Under the pieces are notes generated by a model, which saw nothing but the letters and a program-made list of their open reading frames with translations, ran no database searches and was not told where the DNA came from. Below are positions 35,803 to 43,722 of a stretch of DNA of 64,000 nt, in pieces; position 1 is the stretch's first letter; each line of letters opens with the position of its first letter. The position numbers and the translations under genes are program-made. This DNA is from Mycobacterium sp. ITM-2016-00317 (GTDB lineage Bacteria; Actinomycetota; Actinomycetes; Mycobacteriales; Mycobacteriaceae), in contig NZ_CP134399.1 in NCBI RefSeq assembly GCF_002968295.1, positions 2,480,001 to 2,544,000 of the forward strand, given 5' to 3'.

Positions 35803-37995
35803 TCACCTCGCCGCCAGTCCGGCCAGCGCCGGCGGTAGCGGCTCGCGGTGCAGCACCCCGAGGCGCTGGGTCGCGCGGGTCAGCGCGACGTAGAGGTCGG
35901 CGGCCCCGCGCGGGCCCTCGGCGAGGATCCGCTCCGGGTGGACCACCAGCACGGCGTCGAACTCCAGACCCTTGGTCTGTGTGGGCGCCACCGTGCCCGG
36001 AACACCGGGCGGACCGATCACCACGCAGGTGCCGTCCCGGCCCGCCTCCTCGCGCACGAAATCCTCGATGGCACCGGCGAGTTCGTCGTCGGTGACCTGC
36101 CGTGACCACGGCTCGACGCCGGTGGCGCGCACCGATTCCGGCGGGGTGGCCGCGGGGGCGAACTCGGCGAGCACCGACGCGGCGACGGCCATGATCTCGG
36201 CGGGGGTGCGGTAGTTGACCGTCAGCGTCCGGTACACCCACCGGTCCGGCACGTACCGCTTGAGCACCGCGTCCCACGACGTGGCCCCTGCGGGTGAGCG
36301 GCGTTGCGCGAGATCGCCGACCATCGTGAACGACCGGCTCGGGCAGCGGCGCATCAACACCCGCCAGTCCATCTCGGAGAGTTCCTGGGCCTCGTCGACC
36401 ACGACGTGCCCGTAAGTCCAATCCCGGTCCGCGGCAGCACGTTCGGCGAGATCCCGGCTGTCGCGCTCGAGGAAGCGTTCGGCCAGTTCCTCGGCGTCGA
36501 TGACATCGCGGGCCAGCAGCAGGTCCTCGTCGTCCATCAGGTCCTCGCGGTCGACCATCAGGTCGAGCACGCCCGCGGCGTAGGCGGCTTCCTCCCGCCG
36601 TTCCTTCTTGGCCGCCTCCTCGGCGGATTTGTCCCGGCCCAGCAGGTCGACGAGCTCGTCGAGCAGCGGCACGTCCGACACCGTCCACGCGTCACCGTCG
36701 GCCCGGTACAGCACGGGGTCCGCCCCGGCGGCGCGCAGCCGCTCCTTCGACGAATACAGCTCGGACAGAAGCTTTTCCGGAGTCAGCACCGGCCAGAGCT
36801 GGTTCAGCGCCGCGGTGAACGCGGCGTTGTCCTCGAGCTCGTCGAGCAGGTCGGCCCGCAGGTGTTCCCAGGCGGCCTTGTCGGCACGGGTCAGCCAGCC
36901 TCGGCCGATCTTGGCGATCGCCCGTTCGGTCAGTGCCCAGGTGACGACGTCGACGAACACCGCACGCGCGTCGTTGTGCGGCTGGTCGGCAGCACGTGCC
37001 TCCTGGATCGCCCACTGGGCGATCTCGGCGTCGATGCGCACCGACACGTCGGACAGGTCGATCGGGATGGGCTGCTCGGGGACGCGCTGACGGTCGGCGA
37101 CCGCCGCGGCGAGCACGTCGAGCATCGCCAGGGAGCCCTTGACCTTGGCTGCCGCGGGGTGGTCCTCGGCGCCGACGTGCAGACCGGGCACGAGGTCGCC
37201 GGTGGTCAGGAACACCACGTTGGTCTCGCCCAGCGACGGCAGCACGCGCCCGATGTGGCGCAGGAACGCGTTGTTCGGCCCGACCACGAGGACGCCGTGG
37301 CTCTCCATCCGCTTGCGCTGGGTGTAGAGCAGATAGGCGACGCGGTGCAGCGCCACCACGGTCTTGCCGGTGCCCGGCCCGCCCTCGATGACCAGCACGC
37401 CGGGATGGTCGAGCCGGATGATCGCATCCTGTTCGGCCTGGATGGTGGCGACGATGTCGCGCATGCCGTCGCCCCGGGGCGCGTTGACCGCCGCGAGCAG
37501 CGCCACGTCGCTGGAGGTGCCCGGCTGTTCCCCGGCGTCCTCGTCCAGCGGCGTGCCGAACACCTCGTCGGTGAAGTCGAGCAGGCGGCGGCCCAGGCTG
37601 TGGAACTGCCTGCGTCTGCGCATCTCCTCCGGGTGGGCGCCGGTGGCGGTGTAGAACGCCCGGGCCGCGGGTGCGCGCCAGTCCAGCAGCAGTGGTTCGT
37701 GGTCGTCGTCGAGAACGCCGATCCGGCCGATGTAGAGACGTTCGCCCGCGGCGCTGTCCAGCCTGCCGAAGCAGAGCCCGTGGTCGGCGACGTTGAGCCG
37801 GTCCATCTGCGCGGCCGTGGCACGCACCTCGGCATCCCGGGACACCAGGGTGGCGCCGTTCTGCTTGTCGACGGGGCTGCGCAGCGCGGCGGCGTATCTG
37901 TCCTTGACCCGCGCCCGCTCGGCGTCCAGCCGGGAGTACAGCCCGTCCACGTACTCGCGTTCGGACTGCAGTTCGGCCTGGTAGTGAGTTGACAT
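35803..37995 (-). CDS. helR: RNA polymerase-associated helicase-like ATPase HelR
   Basis: This 730-residue UvrD/Rep-like superfamily-1 ATPase belongs to the HelD/HelR group. An N-terminal coiled coil (residues 1-65, LQSEREYVDGLYSRLDAERA) replaces the usual helicase start. Walker A is EGGPGTGKT around residues 204-212, Walker B is VVVDEAQELSEMDW, and motif VI-like text is LYVALTRATQRL. HelR proteins displace rifamycin from RNA polymerase and recycle stalled polymerase; in M. abscessus helR gives rifampicin tolerance. ATG 37995 gives the MSTHYQAELQ start. A CTTG-x-CAAG dyad lies about 50 bases upstream. Confidence 0.87.
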   Translation of the reverse strand: MSTHYQAELQSEREYVDGLYSRLDAERARVKDRYAAALRSPVDKQNGATLVSRDAEVRATAAQMDRLNVADHGLCFGRLDSAAGERLYIGRIGVLDDDHEPLLLDWRAPAARAFYTATGAHPEEMRRRRQFHSLGRRLLDFTDEVFGTPLDEDAGEQPGTSSDVALLAAVNAPRGDGMRDIVATIQAEQDAIIRLDHPGVLVIEGGPGTGKTVVALHRVAYLLYTQRKRMESHGVLVVGPNNAFLRHIGRVLPSLGETNVVFLTTGDLVPGLHVGAEDHPAAAKVKGSLAMLDVLAAAVADRQRVPEQPIPIDLSDVSVRIDAEIAQWAIQEARAADQPHNDARAVFVDVVTWALTERAIAKIGRGWLTRADKAAWEHLRADLLDELEDNAAFTAALNQLWPVLTPEKLLSELYSSKERLRAAGADPVLYRADGDAWTVSDVPLLDELVDLLGRDKSAEEAAKKERREEAAYAAGVLDLMVDREDLMDDEDLLLARDVIDAEELAERFLERDSRDLAERAAADRDWTYGHVVVDEAQELSEMDWRVLMRRCPSRSFTMVGDLAQRRSPAGATSWDAVLKRYVPDRWVYRTLTVNYRTPAEIMAVAASVLAEFAPAATPPESVRATGVEPWSRQVTDDELAGAIEDFVREEAGRDGTCVVIGPPGVPGTVAPTQTKGLEFDAVLVVHPERILAEGPRGAADLYVALTRATQRLGVLHREPLPPALAGLAAR

Positions 37996-38044
37996 GTGCC
38001 CCTTCGAGATCTGCGCTGAGCCTGCGATTGTCCGCCATCGCCCC

Positions 38045-38057
38045 GGCCTTGCCAAGC
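38045..38057 (-). promoter_or_regulatory. Candidate rifamycin-associated element-like dyad upstream of helR
   Basis: On the minus strand this reads GCTTGGCAAGGCC, containing the perfect dyad CTTG-x-CAAG, about 50 bases upstream of the helR start. As I recall, the actinobacterial rifamycin-associated element centres on CTTGCGGCAAG with GC-rich flanks. Here the spacing is two bases shorter, so this is only a resemblance. Confidence 0.3.
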
Positions 38058-38076
38058 GAGCCTGCTTGACACTCTA

Positions 38077-38092
38077 TCGAACGTGTGTTCGC
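38077..38092. promoter_or_regulatory. LexA-binding SOS box upstream of radical SAM gene
   Basis: TCGAACGTGTGTTCGC matches TCGAAC-N4-GTTCGA with one mismatch at the last base. TTGACA, a -35-like hexamer, begins at 38066, so LexA would cover the core promoter. The ATG of the radical SAM gene is eight bases downstream. From memory, the M. tuberculosis homologue Rv2578c is also reported as LexA-controlled. Confidence 0.78.
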
Positions 38093-38099
38093 ATGGGGT

Positions 38100-39125
38100 A
38101 TGCGCTGGGCAGGTCAAGGTATCGCCGTCGACGACGGAGCGCTGCCCGGTCTGCAGCGCATGGGTCTGGTCCGCAGCGTGCGTACCCCGCAGTTCGACGG
38201 AATCACCTTTCACGAGGTGCTGTGCAAATCGGCGCTGAACCGGGTTCCCGAAGGCGCGGCGCATCTGCCGTTCCGGTTCACCGTCAACGGCTACCGCGGT
38301 TGCTCGCACGCGTGCCGTTACTGCTTCGCCCGCCCGACGCACGAGTATCTGGACTTCGACAGCGGCCGGGACTTCGACACCCAGGTGGTCGTCAAGACCA
38401 ATGTCGCCGAGGTGCTGCGCCGCGAACTGAGCCGGCCGTCGTGGACCCGCGAAACCGTCGCGCTGGGCACGAATACGGACCCCTACCAGCGCGCCGAGGG
38501 GCGGTACTCCCTGATGCCCGGCATCATCGGCGCGCTCACCGATTCTGGGACGCCGTTCTCGATCCTGACCAAGGGCACGCTGCTGCGCCGGGACCTGCCG
38601 CTGCTCACCGATGCCGCGCAGCGGGTGGACGTCAGCGTCGCGGTGTCACTGGCGGTGGGTGACCCCGGCCTGCACGCGCTGATCGAGCCCGGCACGCCGA
38701 CGCCCGAGGCGCGGCTCGGGCTGATCTCGGCGATCCGGGCGGCGGGCCTGCGCTGCCACGTGATGGTGGCGCCGGTGCTGCCGCGGCTGACCGATTCCGA
38801 CGAGCATCTCGACGACCTGCTCGGACGTATCGCGGCCGCGGGCGCGTCCAGTGCCACGGTGTTCGGCCTGCACCTGCGGGGCACCACGCGGGGCTGGTTC
38901 ATGGACTGGCTGGCGCGCACCTATCCCGACCTGGTCGGTGAGTACCGGCGGCTGTACCGGCGCGGCGCCTACCTGCCTGCCGAGTACCGGGCGGACCTGG
39001 CGCGACGGGCCGCGCCACTGATGGCGAAGCACGGTCTGGTCAGCGGATCGCGGATGAGCGCGCCCGCGCCCCCGCCTGCTGTCGCGGCGGTCTCCGTGCC
39101 GGCGATGCAGCCCACATTGTTTTAG
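38100..39125 (+). CDS. Radical SAM protein (Rv2578c family)
   Basis: This 341-residue radical SAM enzyme carries the [4Fe-4S] motif GCSHACRYCFARPTHEYL with Cys68, Cys72 and Cys75 (CxxxCxxC), followed by blocks typical of the SplB-like/Rv2578c group (TVALGTNTDPYQRAEGRY, FSILTKGTLLRRDLPLL). The reaction is not known; resemblance to spore photoproduct lyase and an SOS box upstream suggest a role connected with DNA damage, which is inference. ATG 38100 gives the MRWAGQ start; GTG 38085 would place the start inside the SOS box. It is divergent from helR. Confidence 0.85.
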   Translation: MRWAGQGIAVDDGALPGLQRMGLVRSVRTPQFDGITFHEVLCKSALNRVPEGAAHLPFRFTVNGYRGCSHACRYCFARPTHEYLDFDSGRDFDTQVVVKTNVAEVLRRELSRPSWTRETVALGTNTDPYQRAEGRYSLMPGIIGALTDSGTPFSILTKGTLLRRDLPLLTDAAQRVDVSVAVSLAVGDPGLHALIEPGTPTPEARLGLISAIRAAGLRCHVMVAPVLPRLTDSDEHLDDLLGRIAAAGASSATVFGLHLRGTTRGWFMDWLARTYPDLVGEYRRLYRRGAYLPAEYRADLARRAAPLMAKHGLVSGSRMSAPAPPPAVAAVSVPAMQPTLF

Positions 39126-39168
39126 AACCGCCACGTTTAGCACCGCCACGTTCTAGAGCCGCCACGCC
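39123..39168. repeat. Three tandem 15-16-bp units at the convergent ends of the radical SAM and MarR genes
   Basis: Units TAGAACCGCCACGTT (39123-39137), TAGCACCGCCACGTTC (39138-39153) and TAGAGCCGCCACGCC (39154-39168) follow each other directly. The first contains the stop codon of the radical SAM gene. The last two together carry the stop of the MarR gene on the opposite strand. It looks like a local triplication in a 27-base convergent gap. Confidence 0.7.
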
Positions 39169-39617
39169 GCGGTGCCGACCTGTTCGGCCAGGGCTCGCAG
39201 CGCCGGCAGCGCGCGGCGCAGGGCGTCGGCCTGCTCGGCGGGCAGACTCGCCAGCGCCGCCGATACGGTCGCGGTGATCGACGCCTCGATCTGCTCACGT
39301 TCCTTCAGTGCCCGCGGGGTGGGCGCCAGCAAGGTGACGCGCCGGTCGTGGGCGGCGGGTCGTTTCTCGACGAGCCCGCGGTCGTGCAGGGCGCGCACCG
39401 CGGCGCTGACGTTGCTGGGCTGCATGGCCAGTGACTGGGCGACCTCGGACATGGCGCGGCCCGGCTGGTCCATCACTGCGCGCAGTACCGCCAATTCGGA
39501 GGCGGGCAGCGGCTCGACGCCGGCCTGGGCCGGGCCGAACCGTGCGATGCGCCAGGACAGGTCGTGCAGCGTCAGGGCCAGCTCGCGCAGCCGGCTCCCG
39601 TCGAGCATGTCGGCCAT
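39153..39617 (-). CDS. MarR-family transcriptional regulator
   Basis: This 154-residue winged-helix protein has the MarR core: LPASELAVLRAVMDQPGRAM, the recognition region SEVAQSLAMQPSNVSAAVRAL and the wing VEKRPAAHDRRVTLLAP. GGAG lies six bases before ATG 39617 (minus strand), so this start is preferred over TTG 39629. It is divergent from an MFS drug-efflux gene across a short AT-rich promoter, the usual arrangement for a MarR repressor controlling its efflux pump. Confidence 0.85.
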   Translation of the reverse strand: MADMLDGSRLRELALTLHDLSWRIARFGPAQAGVEPLPASELAVLRAVMDQPGRAMSEVAQSLAMQPSNVSAAVRALHDRGLVEKRPAAHDRRVTLLAPTPRALKEREQIEASITATVSAALASLPAEQADALRRALPALRALAEQVGTAAWRL

Positions 39618-39630
39618 CTCACACTCCAAT

Positions 39631-39662
39631 AGTTATGAATAAATATGTATTATAGAATAACT
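39631..39662. promoter_or_regulatory. AT-rich divergent promoter/operator between MarR and MFS genes
   Basis: AGTTAT (39631-39636) and ATAACT (39657-39662) are perfect inverted arms flanking an almost pure A/T stretch. The composition stands out sharply from the GC-rich surroundings. This is where both promoters and the MarR operator should lie. Confidence 0.55.
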
Positions 39663-39690
39663 AATCTCCAGATTCGAGGATCTTCCGGCA

Positions 39691-40952
39691 TTGCGCACCC
39701 CCGCCCCGGCGACCACGCCACCCACCGTCCCTCCCATCCTGGTGCTCGCCCTGTTGACCGCGGTGACACCCTTCTCGATCGACATGTACATGTCGGCATT
39801 CCCCGCCATCGCGGTCGAGTTCGGCACCTCGGCGTCGATGGTGCAGTTCACCCTGACCACGTTCCTGATCGGCCTGGCCGCCGGTCAGCTGTTCATCGGT
39901 CAGCTCTCCGACCGGCTCGGCCGACGCGGGCCCCTGCTGGTCGGCATCGTCGCGTGTCTGCTGGCCAGCGTGGCGTGTGCGCTGAGCCCGTCGATCGAGG
40001 TGCTGATCGCGCTGCGGTTCGTGCAGGGATTCGCCGGCGCGGCGGGGGTGGTGGTGGCCCGCGCGATCATCGCCGACCGCTCCCAGGGTGCGCAGGCCGC
40101 ACAGCTGTACTCGGTGATGATGGTGATCGGCGTGCTGGCCCCGATCGTCGCGCCGGTCCTCGGCGGCCAGGTGGTCGTCGCGCTCGGCTGGCGGGCGGTG
40201 TTCGTGGTGCTGGCCGCCTGAACCTGCTCATGCTGCTGGGCGCCTACTTCATGGCCGGGGAATCCCTGCCCGCCCACCAGCGGCGCCCGGCGGGCCTGAA
40301 AGCCTTTGGCCGCAGTGTGGTTTCGGTGCTGTCGAACCGCCGGTTCATGGGCTACACGCTGACCCTGGGCTGCACGTCGGCGGCGATGTTCTCCTACATC
40401 TCGGCGTCGCCGTTCGTGCTGCAGAACATCCTCGGCATGTCCCCGCGCACCTACTCGCTGACCTTCGGCGCGTGCTCGCTGGGCGTCGCCGCATCCGGTG
40501 TGCTGTCGGCGCGGCTGGTCCGCAGGGTCGCGCCCCGCACACTGCTGTCCGGCGGTGTCTGCGCGATGATCGTCATCACGCTGCTGCAGCTGGTCAACGT
40601 CACCGCCGGGGGAGTGCTGCCCTGGGCGACGATCGCGCTGATGGCCTGTTTCATGGGCACGCTGGGCTTCATCTACGCCAATGCCACGACGCTGGCGATC
40701 GGCGAAGTGCGCAGTGCCGCCGGAACCGGTTCCGCGCTCATCGGATTCCTGCAGTACGGCCTCGGCGCCGCCGCCTCCCCGCTGGTCGGGCTGGCGGGTC
40801 AGTACAGCGCGGTGCCGATGGGCATCGTGATGTTCGGCGCCGCGGTGGCCGCCGCGGTGATGCTGTTCGGCGTGGCGCGCGGCCACAGTGCGTCCGAGGA
40901 GTCCGAGCCGGCGGTCATCCCTGTGCCAGCAGGTGACACCACGAGTCGGTGA
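39691..40952 (+). pseudogene. Bcr/CflA-type MFS multidrug efflux gene split by a one-base frameshift
   Basis: TTG 39691, ten bases after GAGGA, opens a frame with six membrane helices and the Bcr/CflA motifs PFSIDMYMSAFPAIA and GQLSDRLGRRGPLLVG. It stops at 40219-40221 after WRAVFVVLAA. The next frame continues at once with NLLMLLGAYFMAG and the second half of the transporter (helices 7-12) to 40952. Adding one C to the run at about 40216-40218 would restore a roughly 420-residue protein. So the gene is a very recent pseudogene or a sequencing artefact. Its 3' end overlaps the next gene, on the opposite strand, by 38 bases. Confidence 0.8.
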
Positions 40953-41505
40953 GGGTCTGCAGGACCACCTGCCGGTCGGCCTCCCAGCCTCGGCTGAAGA
41001 ACCGCCGCGATACGTATTCGAACTGACCGAACGCCAGAGCGCTTCGCACCCAACGGCTCTCGGGGTCAAAGCGGCCGGCGCGGTCCAGGCCGGACTCGAT
41101 CGCGGCGATCGTGCCGTCGAACCAGCTCGAGATGGTCGCCGCCACCTCGGGTTCGCTGGCTTCGGCCTGGTGGGCCACCAGTAGATAGGGGCCGACCCTG
41201 GTCCACTGGTCGAACTTGTGGTCCAGCCACTTGCGCACCAGCTCGCGGTCGCCGGAGGCCACGACGGCGGCCAGCGGCGGATCGTCGTCGGCGGTCAGGA
41301 TCTCGTCCACCTCGGCCAGCAGCTCCTTGATCAGCGCCGCCTTCGACCCGAAATGCAGATAGAAGGTGGTCCGGGTGGTCCCGGCTGCCGCCGCGATGTC
41401 GTCGATCGTCGTTGCGGGGTAGCCCTTTTCGCTGATCAAGGCCAGACCCGTGTCGAGCAGCAGGCGACGTGTCTGTTGCTTCTGGGCATCGCGCAGGGTG
41501 GCCAC
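40915..41505 (-). CDS. TetR-family transcriptional regulator
   Basis: This 196-residue protein has a standard TetR DNA-binding domain (QTRRLLLDTGLALISEKGY, TTIDDIAAAAGTTRTTFYLH, FGSKAALIKELL) and a C-terminal ligand domain. GTG 41505 is taken as start because homologous domains begin a few residues after it; GTG 41541 would add 12 residues and lie within the operator-like dyad. It is divergent from a hydantoinase/acetone-carboxylase-like operon, which it probably controls. The ligand is unknown. Confidence 0.82.
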   Translation of the reverse strand: MATLRDAQKQQTRRLLLDTGLALISEKGYPATTIDDIAAAAGTTRTTFYLHFGSKAALIKELLAEVDEILTADDDPPLAAVVASGDRELVRKWLDHKFDQWTRVGPYLLVAHQAEASEPEVAATISSWFDGTIAAIESGLDRAGRFDPESRWVRSALAFGQFEYVSRRFFSRGWEADRQVVLQTLTDSWCHLLAQG

Positions 41506-41536
41506 GTGACCGACCTTACATGGGGAAAACTCACGA

Positions 41537-41547
41537 TACACGCTGTA
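41537..41547. promoter_or_regulatory. Candidate TetR operator (TACA-CGC-TGTA)
   Basis: TACACGCTGTA forms 4-bp perfect arms around CGC in the 81-base gap between the TetR gene and the hydantoinase A-like gene. A TAAACT hexamer (41546-41551) could be the -10 of the rightward operon, so binding here would repress it. The dyad is short, so confidence is limited. Confidence 0.42.
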
Positions 41548-41586
41548 AACTGAAATTACTCCCGATCAAGTTAGTGAGGCCTATCC

Positions 41587-43719
41587 ATGGCATCTGCCTG
41601 CCGTTACTCCGTCGGCATCGACATCGGCGGGACGTTCACCGACGCCGTCCTGCTCGACGAGTCGGGCACCGCGCGGCTGCTGAAAACGCCCACCACGCCG
41701 CACGATCCGTCCGAAGGGGTGAACAACGCGCTGGCGCTGGCCGAACAGGAATTGGGCCTGCAGCCCGGCTCGATCCTGTCCCAGGTCGAGTTCTTCGGGC
41801 TGGGCACCACCGTGGCCACCAACGCGCTGATCGAGCGCAAGGGTGTCCCCACCGGCATCATCACCACCAAGGGGTTCGGCGACGCGATCCTGATGCAGCG
41901 CGCCCACGGCCACTGGATCGGCCGCGAGCTGCACGAGATCATGCACGACTCGCAGCGCCGGGTGGCCGAACCGGTCGTCCCGCGGCCGCTGATCCGCGAG
42001 GTCACCGAACGCATCGACCACCGCGGCGAGGTGCTCGTCCGGCTCGACGAACAGGAGGTCCGCATCCAGGTGCAGGCGCTGCTCGACGACGGCGTGCGCG
42101 CGATCGCGGTGTGCCTGCTGTGGTCGTTCCGCAACCCGGCCCACGAGCAGCGCGTGGCCGCGATCATCCGCGAGATGGCTCCCGAGGTGTACCTGAGCAT
42201 CTCCAGCGAGCTCGCCCCGGTGCTCGGTGAGTACGAGCGCACCGCCACCACCGCGCTGAACGCGTACCTCGGCCCCGCGGTGCGCGACTACATGACCAAG
42301 CTCGACGGCTCTCTGCGCGACCGCGGCCTGAAAGGTTCGCTGCGCATCCTGGACTCCGGCGGCGGGGTGATCACCCCGGAGCGCTGCGGCGAGACCGCGG
42401 TCTCGGTGCTGACGTCGGGTCCCGCGGGCGGGGTGCTGGCCAGTGCCCAGCTCGCCCGGCAGATCGGCACCCCGAACGTGCTGACCACCGACATGGGCGG
42501 CACCTCGTTCGACGTCGGCATGATCACCGACTACGAGCCCGTGGTGCAAACCTTCCAGGAGGTCAACGGCTACCGGGTGCTCAAGCCCGCCGTGCAGGTC
42601 ACCGCGATCGGCGCGGGCGGCGGCTCCATCGCGCGCGTCGTCGGCGGCCAGCTCATGGTCGGCCCGACCAGCGCGGGCTCGCTGCCCGGGCCCGTCTGCT
42701 ACCGACGCGGCGGCACCGAACCCACCGTCACCGACGCCGACGTGGTGCTCGGCATCATCGACCCCGCCTACTTCCTCGGCGGTTCCTTCGAGCTCGACCG
42801 CGAGGGTGCCGAACGCGCCGTGCACGACAAAATCGCGGCGCCGCTGGGAATCTCGGTGCAGGAGGCGGCCGCGGGCATCAAGGCCATCGCGGACCACCGG
42901 ATGGCCGACCTGCTCGACACGCTGACCGTCGGCCACGGTCACGACCCCCGCGACTTCGTGGTGTTCGCCTACGGTGGCGCCGGCGGATCGCACTGCCACC
43001 GGTTCGGGGCCGAGCTGGGCGCGCAGTCGATCATCGTGCCCGCGACCGCGACCGTGCACTCGGCGTTCGGCGCGGTGATGAGCGATCTGCACGTCTCGGC
43101 CGAGATCTCCGACCCGATGCACTCGGCGAGCTGGCACGGGGCGGTGGACGCCTTCGATCCCGACCGTTTCAACCGGCATTTCGCCGAACTCGAGGCCGAG
43201 GTCGGCAAGGAGCTGCTCGAAGGCGGGGCGGCAGCCGACCGGATCACCGTCGCGCGCTTCGCCGAGGTGCGGTTCCGGATGCAGAGCAAGACCCTGAGCG
43301 TGCCGGTGGAGGCGGGCACGCTGGACTCGGATTCGATTGCGCGCCTGCTGTCGTCGTTCGAGACGCAGTTCGTCGACCTCTACGGCCGCGAGGCGCTGTT
43401 CCTGGGCGCCGGGGTGGAGATCGTGTCCTTGCGGGTGCAGGCCAAGGGGGCACTGGACAAGCCGCGGGTCACCCGTGTCGTCAGCGCCGGTGCCGGCGGT
43501 GGGCACATGCCGTCGTCGAGGCCGGTGTACCTGGGCCCCGAACACGGGCTGGTGAGCGCGGACGTGGCCCGCGGCACCGACCTGCGCCCGGGTGACCGGG
43601 TGCAGGGGCCGGCGGTGATCGAGCACCCCGGCACCACGATCTTCGTTGGGCCGGGGCAGAGCGCGGTCATCGACGACCTGGAGAACACCGTCATCAACAA
43701 CGACCCGAAGGGGCACTGA
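41587..43719 (+). CDS. Hydantoinase A/oxoprolinase-family protein (acetone carboxylase beta-like)
   Basis: This 710-residue protein has the N-terminal actin-like ATP-binding motif YSVGIDIGGTFTDAVLLDE, the HyuA block FGLGTTVATNALIERKG, SGPAGGVLASAQLA, LTTDMGGTSFDVGMI and FVVFAYGGAGGSHCHRFG. These are shared by N-methylhydantoinase A, 5-oxoprolinase and the beta/ATPase subunits of acetone and acetophenone carboxylases. The next gene encodes the B partner with an added gamma-like domain, so an ATP-dependent carboxylase or cyclic-amide hydrolase is likely. The substrate cannot be fixed. It sits opposite a TetR gene. Confidence 0.85.
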   Translation: MASACRYSVGIDIGGTFTDAVLLDESGTARLLKTPTTPHDPSEGVNNALALAEQELGLQPGSILSQVEFFGLGTTVATNALIERKGVPTGIITTKGFGDAILMQRAHGHWIGRELHEIMHDSQRRVAEPVVPRPLIREVTERIDHRGEVLVRLDEQEVRIQVQALLDDGVRAIAVCLLWSFRNPAHEQRVAAIIREMAPEVYLSISSELAPVLGEYERTATTALNAYLGPAVRDYMTKLDGSLRDRGLKGSLRILDSGGGVITPERCGETAVSVLTSGPAGGVLASAQLARQIGTPNVLTTDMGGTSFDVGMITDYEPVVQTFQEVNGYRVLKPAVQVTAIGAGGGSIARVVGGQLMVGPTSAGSLPGPVCYRRGGTEPTVTDADVVLGIIDPAYFLGGSFELDREGAERAVHDKIAAPLGISVQEAAAGIKAIADHRMADLLDTLTVGHGHDPRDFVVFAYGGAGGSHCHRFGAELGAQSIIVPATATVHSAFGAVMSDLHVSAEISDPMHSASWHGAVDAFDPDRFNRHFAELEAEVGKELLEGGAAADRITVARFAEVRFRMQSKTLSVPVEAGTLDSDSIARLLSSFETQFVDLYGREALFLGAGVEIVSLRVQAKGALDKPRVTRVVSAGAGGGHMPSSRPVYLGPEHGLVSADVARGTDLRPGDRVQGPAVIEHPGTTIFVGPGQSAVIDDLENTVINNDPKGH

Positions 43720-43722
43720 CCG

